Assembly: GCF_037392515.1 (NCBI RefSeq)
Contig: NC_090283.1
Coordinates: forward strand, 28,226,249 to 28,290,248
Reading direction: 5' to 3'
DNA length: 64,000 nt
DNA from: Haliotis asinina
Lineage: Eukaryota; Mollusca; Gastropoda; Lepetellida; Haliotidae
Shown: in pieces, positions 40,076 through 50,318 of the stretch
Numbering within the stretch: the first letter of the stretch is position 1
How the letters are laid out: the number at the start of each line of letters is the position of its first letter
Made by a program: the position numbers and the translations under genes
The notes under the pieces: model-generated
Told to the model about the DNA's origin: nothing
What the model saw: the letters and a program-made list of their open reading frames with translations, nothing else
The model's database searches: none

Positions 40076-40420
40076 GGGGGAACACGAGGGTGATAGCCGT
40101 AAGCGAGCCACCGATCCTATATGGTCAGTCAAAACTTACAACATAGATAAAGTGGATATGAAAGCCGACGAACCTAACTTATACTACTTGAGGGGTGGGC
40201 CGGGTAGGGGTTTTGTAAGAGAAGAATTATTGATCGTACCGTACGGCACAGTGTTACCTCCAACCAATACACGGTAAACTGTTTCATAGACACCCAACCT
40301 TTTTGTAGTAGGGGTAATAGTAGCAAGATCTAAGGTCCCAACCAAAGCCTTATTTAGTAAATAAGGCTTTGTAGAGACATTTCTTGAAAGTGAGCCAAAA
40401 CCCCTATTCCCTATACTACT
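40076..40420 (-). repeat. Polinton right terminal inverted repeat, 345 bp
   Basis: Mirror of 26011-26355. It carries a second copy of the integrase tail text without the rest of that gene, and the 27-base palindrome at 40344-40370. Confidence 0.92.
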
Positions 40421-40426
40421 TATCAA
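40420..40426. repeat. Polinton right target-site duplication
   Basis: TTATCAA, matching 26005-26011. Confidence 0.85.
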
Positions 40427-40829
40427 ACTTAGCAGCGAAAACCACAAAGGTTTGCTATCGAAATACAAATAGTCTTGGTGCGGCATAAAAGGTCTTAATG
40501 GTTGTCATGCGCACGTTATTTTTCAAGATCACAGTGATAGTTGTGGTTTGTCTTTTCGCTATATCACATCCATTTCTAAAGTGTTTTTTTCAGGCGGTAA
40601 GACAGAGTCAGCATGTGCATTCCGTGGTGACGGAATAAACAATTGAAGTAAGGACCTTGTTAAGCACAATCCCTTTTAGTTGCAGTCGCGGTAGTGTGTA
40701 GTTCAGATCCTGAAACAATAGATCATTGCTATCCGCTTGAAGTCTATCCATATTTCACTGTCTGTTAGCAGGGACACCTCTATTAGCAGGGACGCATACA
40801 GCTTTTCCAGAATGGGGGTGTACCGTACT
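40427..40829. other. right flank of the Polinton; no gene seen
   Basis: Unique-looking sequence with no recognisable protein. A small duplication (TAGCAGGGAC) lies near 40767-40791. Confidence 0.4.
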
Positions 40830-41085
40830 GAGAAAGAGGGGTTGGGTTGCACACTATTAAGAAAGAGGGGTTGGGTTGCACACTATTAAGAAAGAGGGGT
40901 TGGGTTGCACACTATTAAGAAAGAGGGGTTGGGTTGCACACTATTAAGAAAGAGGGGTTGGGTTGCACACTATTAAGAAAGAGGTGTTGGGTTGCACACT
41001 ATTAAGAAAGAGGGGTTGGGTTGCACACTATTAAGAAAGAGGGGTTGGGTTGCACACTATTAAGAAAGATGGGGGTGGGGTGCAC
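40830..41085. repeat. 29-bp minisatellite, about 9 copies
   Basis: The unit is AAGAAAGAGGGGTTGGGTTG plus CACACTATT; very uniform, with one G-to-T variant and a diverged last unit. Confidence 0.95.
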
Positions 41086-41216
41086 ACTTCATTTTCATCC
41101 GAGTTTCAATGGTCATTTAACAAAAGTTGAGGACAAAAGGGGTAATACGCATCCCTGCATTACATTTGTAGAATGTCGTTCTTTAGTGCTACAGCAGCAA
41201 GAAACCAGTGATTTAC

Positions 41217-41430
41217 AACAATCTGTATACAGTCTCCCTGATGAAACCTTCAACAATCTGTATACAGTCTCCCTGATGAAACCTACAACAAGCTGTATAC
41301 AGTCTCCCTGACGAAACCTACAACAATCTGTATACAGTCTCCCTGATGAAACCTACAACAAGCTGTATTCAGTCTCTCTGATGAAACCTACAACAATCTT
41401 TATACACTCTCCCTAATGAAACCTACAACC
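41217..41430. repeat. 35-bp minisatellite, about 6 copies
   Basis: The unit is CAATCTGTATACAGTCTCCC plus TGATGAAACCTACAA, with variants AAGCTG and ACGAAACC. Confidence 0.93.
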
Positions 41431-41591
41431 CACATGACTCTCAGCCGTAGTACATACACTAAATGCCAAAAGAAACGTCATCCTTGTTCCTTAAAGGTAA
41501 CATGCAACCAAAAAAATCAAATATAATTAAAACACAGTTATCACCTGTTCCTGATAAAGACCACAGCCTTCGGGTACCCCTCTGATTTGAG

Positions 41592-41745
41592 TGAGTGAGT
41601 TGGGTTTTACTTTTAGCAATATTCCAAACATATCATAGAGGAGGATACCAGAAATGTTCTTCAAATATTGCGCTTATGTGGGTAATCGAACACGAGCGAA
41701 CACATTGACTACTAGGTTACCCCGCCGCTCCCTTACTCACCTGAG
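41592..41745 (-). mobile_element. tRNA-headed SINE (family 2), reverse orientation
   Basis: GAGTGAGTGAGTTGGGTTTT, TTTTAGCAATATTCC, a CCAGAAATG block, then ACACGAGCGAACACATTGAC, ACTAGGTTACCCCGCC (reversed tRNA-like head). Confidence 0.8.
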
Positions 41746-42519
41746 AAGTGTAAGTGCACGACTCCCATGATATGTTATATCGTCCTTTCAGTACATCGGG
41801 CATATCGGGCTTTTAAAAATTAATTGTGTGAGACATTCATTATGGAAACGGCAGCATAGACACGTGGTTGAGCAATGACAATTTCTGTGTTTTTATAGTA
41901 TACTTCAGATTCGCAACTCATTAGTACCTCACTGGCTTATTGGAACAGCTTCACACGTGTAAAAATATATTGATCATTTTAAAACACTGTGGGTACCCTA
42001 AGGTACTGGATTTATTTGGCAGCATTAAGTAATTATATTACATAAGCGCAGGTGTCAGGTGTTTGAAACAAATAAGTACCATGGCAGGAATGACTAGTCT
42101 TTATGGATAATCACCTTCTTTCTTGTGCGGTAGCGGCGTTTCAGTGTTACATTAGGATGATCACAGTTGAAAAGGTGTAAATATAAATTCCGAAATGTCG
42201 CTTTTGCACAATAAAGAACTTCATAAAGACTTGTCATCCATAAAGACTTGTCATTCCTATTGCTCACAACTTCTACGATGCCTCAGTTGTCATGGTAACA
42301 GGCATATGTTCCAGGTTATGGTGAGGTTACGTGAAACTGGGTTTAACGATGTGTTTATGAATATTTTGCACACATGACGACGTGCATGCGTGTTAGTGTG
42401 TGACTGCTTGTACTAGATGAGATCTAAGCTGCTTTATAGTGTTAGCTCACTAAGATACCATGCGGCAGTAAAGCATGAACAATCAATGCAGACACATGAT
42501 ACTGACTCCGAGGTGACCA
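41746..42519. other. no recognised feature
   Basis: No recognisable protein or repeat. Confidence 0.4.
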
Positions 42520-42610
42520 GGCATCAACAAGTACCATATTTTTGGTATGCCTGCCGGAGATCGAACCCGCGATCTTCCACTGTATTCACTACACCACAGA
42601 TGATGTTCTG
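42520..42610 (-). mobile_element. tRNA-like SINE head, a different family
   Basis: On the minus strand CTGTGGTGTAGTGAATACAG (A-box-like TGGTGTAGTG) and GCGGGTTCGATCTCCGGCAG (B box) are about 30 bases apart, like a tRNA of roughly 70 bases, followed by GGCATACCAAAAATATGG. No acceptor-stem pairing is evident, so a tRNA-derived repeat is likelier than a tRNA gene. Confidence 0.6.
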
Positions 42611-42810
42611 GGGTCTGGGCGATTTACGTTATTCACAGAAATCATCATAATCAAGATTTACATAAATAATGGAAAGGGAATGGGGACAGTATTATAGTTT
42701 ATTAGTTGTCTTGATGCTACTATCCGTGAAGATCCGGGTTTAATTGGTTTTCAGGAAACCAATGCAAGTTTTAACCAAAATGTGAGGAATGTGATGCCAT
42801 ATATATCGTA

Positions 42811-42880
42811 AAAGTATTTTTTATGTATTTTGTATATTCTATACTAAATATATGCATACAAAATACATAAAAAAATACCT
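42811..42880. repeat. AT-rich inverted repeat
   Basis: GTATTTTTTATGTATTTTGT and its near reverse complement (ACAAAATACATAAAAAAATA) flank about 20 bases. Confidence 0.75.
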
Positions 42881-43769
42881 TTAGAAATACTGTTCTAAAG
42901 ATTAATGGAAAACGTAGAGAAGAGCACCCCCATCTGGGAACTTAACCTGCTCCTGTGAGACGTGAGGAAAATTAGGTGATGTGAATATATTACGTCAACA
43001 GATAACTGTGCCGTCAACCAGATAGTTGTTTTAACCTGTCTGACAACTGGTATGTCTGACCAGGGAGACTCTAACAAGCTGATGTTAACACATGTGATCT
43101 AGCGACAGTTTTGCGTTCTTTAACATGTTTTGGAAGGGATGGCCGTGGTGTATAATTTATTCTTTCATTCATTCACATATGTATTTCTTTCTTTTATTAA
43201 AAGAGTATGAAACAGTATGCATGCCCGGAGTGAGGTCGTGAGCAGTAGTCTAATCTTGGTTGTGTACACAAACAAGTAAATAATCTACTCGCTATGTGTA
43301 AAAGGACATGTTGATTATGATAAAAAGAAAGATGTGTGGTTTACTGACACCCATATGTCCGCCTGTCTGCCTGCTAATGACATATGCAAGGCACAACTTC
43401 AATCATTGACCACACGAAGTTATTTTAACACCTATCGGACTTATAAGCCATACACAAGGAGCCGGCTAAGCGTAACGGTCCAAAATCACGAAAAGTGTAT
43501 ACAGCCAGATGACCTAGCTGCTGTTATCACCTGAGCACATAGTTCTAAGTACTAGAATTATGTCACAGTCGACGTCATTGGAATTTTTGATCATGGCGAA
43601 GACTGCATCAGTCGCACTGAGTCGATGTCATTTGTTCACGACCGATGGCCGTGATATAAGTTTCATTTGACGGACAAACAAAATCTAAATGGACAACAGT
43701 ACATCGTACGAGTATGTTAATGCATGGCACTAACAACTATCTTGGCGCTGAGAGAGCGTCAAAAATCTA
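42881..43769. other. no recognised feature
   Basis: No recognisable protein or repeat; the frame at 43334-43534 plus has no known domain. Confidence 0.4.
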
Positions 43770-43885
43770 GACGCTGCTATGGCCAGGGTGATAAGAACAG
43801 AGCTTCATACATTATACCCAAGCTGGGACTCGAAAACGACGTGACTAGCGACCGCTTGAACCAGGTGACCATACCGTGCCTTTAG
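43770..43885 (-). mobile_element. diverged tRNA-headed SINE, reverse orientation
   Basis: Minus strand: ACCTGGTTCAAGCGGTCGCT, AGTCACGTCG, TTCGAGTCCC (B-box-like), GGGTATAATGTATGAAGC and a decayed body parallel family 2 in order. Confidence 0.6.
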
Positions 43886-44067
43886 ATCAGAGAGTAAATG
43901 ATGAGTGAGGTCACGCATTCTGACAAAACGCATGATCGAAAACACATAGACGTTCTTAGCAAGGCTATTCAGTCAATTTAAAACATTTTATTTAAAATAT
44001 CAAGAAGCATCACTGCTCTGTTCAGCATTCGAGCAGAAAGGAGATGTGAGATTAGAATTAACAATCG

Positions 44068-44074
44068 ATCTAAT
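44068..44074. repeat. target-site duplication of the 833-bp MITE, left
   Basis: ATCTAAT directly before CACAGGCA; the same seven bases follow the right end at 44908-44914. Confidence 0.75.
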
Positions 44075-44907
44075 CACAGGCACTGTAGCGCAAATGGGTT
44101 GCACAGCATGGAGAAAATGACCAATCTTCTTACATGTGAGCGAGCCGAGCAAGATTGACAAGGTACCTTCCTCGCTTCGAATCGAAAAATACTTTTCATG
44201 TCAAAACAAAATATCGCCACCATCATAGGTATACACGAATTTCTTCACTGGGATGTGCTCTCACATTTCCAACCCTATGTTGAACAATTACTCACGTGTA
44301 ATATTTTTATTCAATCTTTTAAGCGCAACTCTTTGTATATCAAACCGTTCTTCGCCTCCATTCCCCCTTCCAGATTCCGGTTCAACGGTGTGAAGGAACG
44401 GTAGGGTATTATTTTACATGGAATACTTACAGTTACCTACCCTGCTTCATTCGCCCAATGAGTCAGAAGTGTTTTATGTAGAATAAATGTTACGAACATC
44501 CTACCAATAGTGAATAGTGAATAGTGAACAGATAAGACAAGTAACTCTAACAGGTTCATGGTAAAATTAGGCAGTGTAGTATTTCTTTCTAACTTCTGCT
44601 TATTCTTGTTCCGTCACTCCGTTCAGCCGGAAGCAGACAGGGGTAGTGGAGGCGAAGAACGATCTGAAGACCACGAGTCGGGCTTAAAATGTTGAATAAA
44701 ACATATTTCACGTAATTACTAAACATGGGGTAAGAAATGTGAGAGCACACCCCAGTGAAGAAATGTGTGTCTATCTTTGATAGCGGCGATATTTTATTTT
44801 GACATGAAAAGTATTTTTCGATTAGAGGCGAGGAAAGTACGTTGCCAACCTTTGCTTGTGATATTCCCTATGCTGCGCAACCCCATTTGGGCTACAGTCT
44901 GCCTGTG
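44075..44907. mobile_element. 833-bp MITE with about 310-bp inverted repeats
   Basis: The left arm (44075 to about 44400) matches the reverse complement of the right arm (about 44590-44907): CACAGGCACTGTAGC / CACAGGCAGACTGTAGC ends, GGGTTGCACAGCAT, ATCGAAAAATACTTTTCATG, TTTCTTCACTGGGATGTGCT, then TTCTTCGCCTCCA. No transposase is present. The 7-bp direct repeat, possibly 8 with one shared G, would fit a hAT-type origin. It sits in gene B intron 2, its right end about 18 bases from the 5' splice site. Confidence 0.8.
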
Positions 44908-44925
44908 ATCTAATAAATCACCTAC

Positions 44926-45383
44926 CTAGACTACTTCCGGTCGTTTGTGTAGTTTCGATGGCAACAGTGGTTTCGGTACTACCAACACTTTCAGTCGTCT
45001 GTGTAGTTCCCATGGCAACAGTGGTTTCAGTATTACCAGCACTTCGGGTCGTTTGAGTAGTTCCGATAGCAACAGTGGTTTCGGTATTGACGGTACTTCC
45101 GGAAGTTTGTGTAGTTGCGATGGCAACAGTAGTGTCGATACTGGCAGCAGTAGGGACACAGATCCCACCTACAACCTCACCAGTCACTGGGTCGGGTACC
45201 GGGTTTTTTATGCATGCTTGGTCAGGCCAGTTACATATACTGCCGTCATATACAGTCCCAGGACCGCAGGTGAAGTGGAAGGGTTTGTTAAAGACACAGC
45301 GATAGTAGGAAGCACTATCAGCAGGGTCACAGAAGTACTCACCCTCTGCTCTTCCTGTGCAGAAGAATGGATTACAGGCCAAA
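44926..45383 (-). CDS. gene B exon 2: chitin-binding (peritrophin-A/CBM14) domain plus Thr-rich linker
   Basis: After acceptor GGATTTCAG (phase 2) the exon encodes a six-Cys chitin-binding type-2 domain (ACNPFFC, YFCDPADSASYYRC, FTCGPGTVYDGSIC), near-identical to gene A in its middle, then a DPVTGEVVGGICVPT spacer and four Thr-rich repeats of about 17 residues (TETTVAIGTTQTT type), probably O-glycosylated. The donor CTAG|GTAGGT leaves in phase 1, compatible with the PAN exon at 22583. As in gene A, the product should be secreted and bind chitin. It has 30 more linker residues than gene A, through repeat-number change. The plus-strand frames here are shadows. Confidence 0.82.
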
Positions 45384-45733
45384 CTGAAATCCAACAAAGA
45401 AAGTGTGTAACTCGAAATAATTATCATCTGGAGTTTATCTGAGCTCGTAACTATTCCGTAGAAAGATGTATTATTGTAAATACACACAATCTGTTGTCCC
45501 TAGTCATAACTAACTTGAGCACAGTTCCATGATTGATTCCAAAGACACATTCGGTAGAAACGCTTGGACGAACTATTTCATGTGGCACGTTTATGAAAGA
45601 AAAACATGTTTTTTTAAAGCCCTGATTATTTGATTGTGTATAACAGCACCCACGTACTGAAATATTAAATAACTCCACAAGAGACCAATTACCTTGAGCG
45701 GAGGTGGATTATATAGTGAAACGGTAAACGAAC
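45384..45733. other. gene B intron 1
   Basis: Runs from donor CAG|GTTCGT at 45733 to acceptor TTTCAG at 45384 on the minus strand, with no repeat recognised. Confidence 0.6.
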
Positions 45734-45777
45734 CTGGCTTGTAACATTGTAGTTAGAACAACTGACAGCAGGAGCAT
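45734..45777 (-). CDS. gene B exon 1: signal peptide
   Basis: A 44-base coding exon: ATG then MLLLSVVLTTMLQA and donor CAG|GTTCGT, phase 2. The split codon AG|T restores Ser just before LACNPFFC in exon 2, the same junction as in gene A. It resembles the end of the gene A leader (TLLSVLIVTFIPA). A classic short secretory signal. Confidence 0.72.
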
Positions 45778-47084
45778 CGTATATTCAGTAAATGCCTCTC
45801 ACATATGATGACATCATGTGTAGTCCACAAGGTTCAGTCTCTCGCTCCTTCCACAGCCCAAGATCACTCTATGAAACGTGTATCACAGATCTAAAAAACG
45901 CGAAGCTTCTAAAAGTTATATCTAATTTCCAAAGAAATCCTGGTAGACCCGAGATTGCCCCAACAGTCTACAAATTCCTATAACGTCTACCAGACACTTT
46001 CTGGTGTGTTCCCCATTAAAGTAACGTCAACAAATAGTACAACTGAAAGAGGACTGAAACCTTGGGCGTTTGAACACCTGCATCATCTTGTTTAGTAGTA
46101 CTGACTTGACATGCACCAGTCACTTATGGTAGTCAGCCCCTTGCGAACTGCTGATGCATAGAGTGTAATTCCTTTGCGATTTACTTCAGTGCGCCGACGC
46201 TTTTTAAAGAGTCCTTTAATCTGGAGTGTACTGTGTGGATGTCATTATGTATTCATGATTTCTGTATACGTTTGCAAGGTTTACACCAAGGAATTACCAT
46301 TTTCAGAAAAAAGTAAGTGTGGACATATCGGGAAGACAGCACAAGGATGCTGAATGTGACATCAAAGAGCAGTATGCCATCAAAAGATTGTGTCCTTTTA
46401 GATGTTAGAGAGTGTAAAGTGGCATTGCTTTTTACATGAAACTTTTCTGCGAAAGAAGCACAATCGTAACAAATGTCGTTCTAAGAAAATGAGATGCGAG
46501 GTAAGAATGTGAGTAATGTCTGTGAGTTTGTATGATTGTCTGCGTGTCCTGTTTGTCAGTTACCAGTAGCTAATTACCAATTAATTAGGTCAATGCATAA
46601 ACAAACATACGAATAAATAAGTAAACAAATAAAAAGATAACACCCGTAAATTCTTAATATCCTTAATTGTGCAGGAACTTCAGCCATTGTTTATCATAGC
46701 CAAAGCTGAACTGCACCTAAATAGCAATGGGTATTTTAGTAATTTACATGCAATATACGCTAATGAAGTTTGTATGCTTAATGTACAACAATCGTCCACC
46801 ATGACTACTTTGTCAGAATGAACTTTAACAGTTCATCAAGAGAATGGTGAAATCACTTTTCCCTGTGGAGGTGAGTACACAGTACCATCGCTAAAGCAAA
46901 GCGTACAGTTTTTAGAATAATCATTACAAGAATAAGGATAGAGCAAACAAAAGTTGCTTCACAGTCAAGTAATCGTTGGTCGCGTGTGGCCAGTGTTCTT
47001 GTGATGGAGGAGAAAGGCACATTAATGATGTCATCTAGTCTTTCCACTTCAGTTTGTTGAAGGCACATAACATCGTGGTTGAAG
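45778..47084. other. 5' flank of gene B; no other gene seen
   Basis: Upstream of gene B on the minus strand. No clear TATA box. Frames at 45792-45983 plus and 46853-47068 minus are not recognisable. Confidence 0.4.
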
Positions 47085-48125
47085 CGAGTTGTGTTATGTT
47101 ATGTCTGTCAATGGATTTTCTCATTCACACGAGTTGTGTTATGTTATGTCTGTCAATGGAATTTCTCATTCACACGAGTTGTGTTATGTTATGTCTGTCA
47201 ATGGATTTTCTCATTCACACGAGTTGTGTTATGTTATGTCTGTCAGTGTATTTTCCCATTCACACGAGTTGTGTTATGTTATGTCTGTCAGTGTATTTTC
47301 TCATTCACACGAGTTGTGTTATGTTATGTCTGTCAATGTATTTTCTCATTCACATGAGTTTTGTTATGTCATGTCTGTCAGTGTATTTTCTCATTCACAC
47401 AAATTGTGTTATGTTATGTCTGTCAAAGTATTTTCTCATTCACACGAGTTTTGTTTTGTTATGTCTGTCAATGTATTTTCTCATTCACACGAGTTGTGTT
47501 ATGTTATGTCTGTCAATGTATTTTCTCATTCACACGAGTTGTGTTATGTTATGTCTGTCAGTGTATTTTCTCATTCACACGAGTTGTGTTATGTTATGTC
47601 TGTCAATGGATTTTCTCATTCACACGAGTTGTGTTATGTTATGTCTGTCAATGGAATTTCTCATTCACACGAGTTGTGTTATGTTATGTCTGTCAATGGA
47701 TTTTCTCATTCACACGAGTTGTGTTATGTTATGTCTGTCAATGTATTTTCTCATTCACACGAGTTTTGTTATGTTATGTCTGTCAGTGTATTTTCTCATT
47801 CACACAAATTGTGTTATGTTATGTCTGTCAGTGTATTTTCTCATTCACACGAGTTTTGTTATGTTATGTCTGTCAGTGTATTTTCTCATTCACACGAGTT
47901 CTGTTATGTTATGTCTGTCAGTGTATTTTCTCATTCACACAAATTGTGTTATGTTATGTCTGTCAATGTATTTTCTCATTCACACGAGTTTTGTTATGTT
48001 ATGTCTGTCAGTGTATTGTCTCATTCACACAAATTGTGTTATGTTATGTCTGTCAATGTATTTTCTCATTCACACGAGTTGTGTTATGTTATGTCTGCCA
48101 ATGTATTTTCTCATTCACACGAGTT
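47085..48125. repeat. 45-bp minisatellite, about 23 copies
   Basis: The unit is GAGTTGTGTTATGTTATGTC, TGTCAATGGATTTTCTCATT, CACAC. It is divisible by three and stop-free on plus in all frames, so three overlapping plus frames of up to 357 residues appear (ELCYVMSVNGFSHSH and shifted versions). Variant units (AATGGA, AGTGTA, AATGTA) form a repeated order: GGA-GAA-GGA near 47110-47210 recurs near 47600-47700, about 495 bp (11 units) on. Confidence 0.95.
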
Positions 48126-49329
48126 AAAATGTAATCGTGAGACAATCTTACAATAATAAGTTATAACATATTTCATATAGCGCCGTGTATCCATCTGACT
48201 AGTTGCTCACTGGATGCTGTAATCAGAATGTGATTATTATTACCCAAGATAACTCAAACTGCCTGTGGGACGCTGACTTTATACAACCGAGTACACTTTT
48301 TTTCTGCTGAGTGATCCGAGGCAATTTTGAACAAACTCACTTATGCTTAATATCTATGTTAGTACTGACATCAGAAAGACAAATATCATGTCCTATTGCT
48401 TCACACACGTATTGTTGGCATCGTGCTGTTTGTGGTGTTTATGCTAAGTCTTCATTTCTTCCATGAGTCTACGACTATTGTATCAGTTAGGCCAATCACT
48501 GTTGAGCAAGAGTTCCATTACACTGATGCTCTCATGTTAGCTCTCTTATGGTTATATCGATATAGATGTTATCGATCTCATCATTGCCGCTAACAAGTGT
48601 CGTTGCATAAATTATGACTGGCTGCTGTTTATCCCCTGTATATAGAAAGTACTTGTAACATGTGTTTTCTGAAAATTATTTATAGAAGTCCTGGCCGTAC
48701 TACTTTAATAGATTATTTGTACTGCCTTGTCGATTTAGCCAATATGTCAATTGTCACTAGGTGATGATCACACAATGATTTTATTCTGTTTGTCTGTCGT
48801 TTTTAACATCAAAGAAATTAAGATATCCATTTATACGTTTTAGGTTAGGTTTGATCAACATAATGGTGAACGAAGGAAGACGTTATTATGAACAATGCAA
48901 GAATATGTGTCTTCTGTATAATATTGATGTGGAAAATTAAATCTATTTTTTTACTTGTATGTCCTCTTTTATAAAGATTTGCGTACGGAATATATAGGTG
49001 AATATTATCTACGTAAACCACTTCCAATAGCTTTTAAACCACTTCTTTCCTCGCCTGACCAGCATGTAATAATAAAACTGCCATACTACATCATTGATGC
49101 TTTGATTAAACCTAACAATCTGATATAAAAGTTTTGTATGTTCGTATTTCACTATTGCACATAATTTAATGCCTGTAACACGATTCGTTGTTTGGATCAT
49201 TAATTACCATATACTGCTCCATATGTATAAGGTATATGTATAAGTCCAATGTATATGGGCCCGAGGCCTTTTGTACAATAAACATCTTTTGATGTTTGAC
49301 TTTGGTTCAAGTTACCAACTGTTACCAAC
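48126..49329. other. no recognised feature
   Basis: AT-rich unique sequence; no recognisable protein or repeat. Confidence 0.4.
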
Positions 49330-49490
49330 ACACCCATACGAACACAAACACACACACACACACAGACACACACACACACACACAAAAAACAAAACAAAAC
49401 AAAACAAAACAAACAAAACAAAAAAACAAAAAAAACAACAAAAAACAAAACCCAAAACCAAAAAACAACAGACAGAAAAAATTGAAGGGA
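49330..49490. repeat. CA-rich and A/C low-complexity tract
   Basis: (CA)n passes into (CAAAA)n and poly-A-rich text. Open frames on both strands are compositional. Confidence 0.93.
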
Positions 49491-49539
49491 AAATGAAAAT
49501 ATCATCAGAAGATGAATGTAAATTTAAACAGCTACGAAG

Positions 49540-49603
49540 ATGGATCATGCTTGATGGAAGATGGATCATGCTTGATGGAAGATGGATCATGCTTGATGTA
49601 AGA
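49540..49603. repeat. 21-bp tandem repeat, 3 copies
   Basis: GATGGATCATGCTTGATGGA plus A, three times. Confidence 0.93.
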
Positions 49604-50089
49604 TCAGAATACCTTCCACTTTTGAGTGTACTTGAGAATAGTTCTTCTGGTAGAGAAGTTCTTGTTTGGAATGATATCAAATGACGTATGCTGGTCAGCA
49701 GGAATCTATGCATAGCAGAAGGGGGAGAATGGTCGCGCATTAGACCTGATGGCTTTGTTCAATGTCTAACTCACATGTAATTGAAAATACGATTCGTTTT
49801 GGATATGTTAATATTGTTTCAAAACATTTCCCTTAATTCCAATGTCCACACCTATGCTATATTGTGTCCAACAATACCGCAGTTCCTCCATGTAAACATT
49901 CTTAAAACAGTTTTACTAATTACATTAGGGATACCATTAGTATCCTGTTTACAGTTGTAAATATTTGTTGTTACATTCGTGTTCAGAATACCTTCGTTAT
50001 GATTAGTTTTCGTGCTCTGATGCTTTAACTCTGAAACAAAGGATTGATTGATCTGATACTGTTTTTCAAACTGTTAAGGGACAACCGGT

Positions 50090-50210
50090 CACACTGTAGA
50101 CACGTGGGTCACCTGTGGAACACGCAAGCTCAACGTTATGTAGACACGTGGGTCACCTGTGGAACACGCAAGCTCAACGTTGTGTAGACACGTGGGTCAC
50201 CTGTGGAAGT
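50090..50210. repeat. 47-bp tandem repeat, about 2.5 copies
   Basis: TGTAGACACGTGGGTCACCT, then GTGGAACACGCAAGCTCAAC and GTTATG, repeated. Confidence 0.93.
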
Positions 50211-50258
50211 TCCATGTGAGGGTTCCACGCATGAATGAACATCATCAAAGCAGCAACA

Positions 50259-50261
<3 letters not shown>

Positions 50262-50316
<55 letters not shown>
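50262..50316. repeat. (GT)n microsatellite
   Basis: About 27 uninterrupted GT copies. Confidence 0.97.

Positions 50317-50318
<2 letters not shown>

Larger units (their letters stand above)
26011..40420. mobile_element. Polinton/Maverick element, looks whole, recently inserted
   Basis: A 14.4-kb self-synthesising DNA element of virus-like type. Evidence: 345-bp terminal inverted repeats with AGTAGTATAG ends, a 6-bp target duplication, a retroviral-type integrase, a protein-primed family B polymerase, a packaging ATPase of the FtsK/HerA kind, and capsid-type proteins. Genes on the minus strand fill 26.1-34.7 kb and 35.9-37.1 kb; plus-strand genes fill 34.7-35.9 and 37.1-40.0 kb. Nearly every frame is open end to end and gaps are tiny, so I judge it whole or nearly whole, with at most about one break. 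The two terminal repeats differ at two positions that I saw, pointing to a recent insertion. I recognise no adenovirus-type maturation protease gene. It lies in the presumed second intron of host gene B. Confidence 0.95.

Noticed and set aside
42520-42610. Possible tRNA gene on the minus strand
   Set aside because: Box motifs are present, but acceptor stem pairing and anticodon arm could not be made out; listed as a tRNA-like SINE head.
44945-45442. 165-residue plus frame, Ser/Gly/Cys-rich
   Set aside because: Antisense shadow of the gene B chitin-binding exon and its Thr-rich repeats.
47054-48127. Three long overlapping plus frames
   Set aside because: All are products of the 45-bp tandem repeat; there is no reason to prefer one frame.
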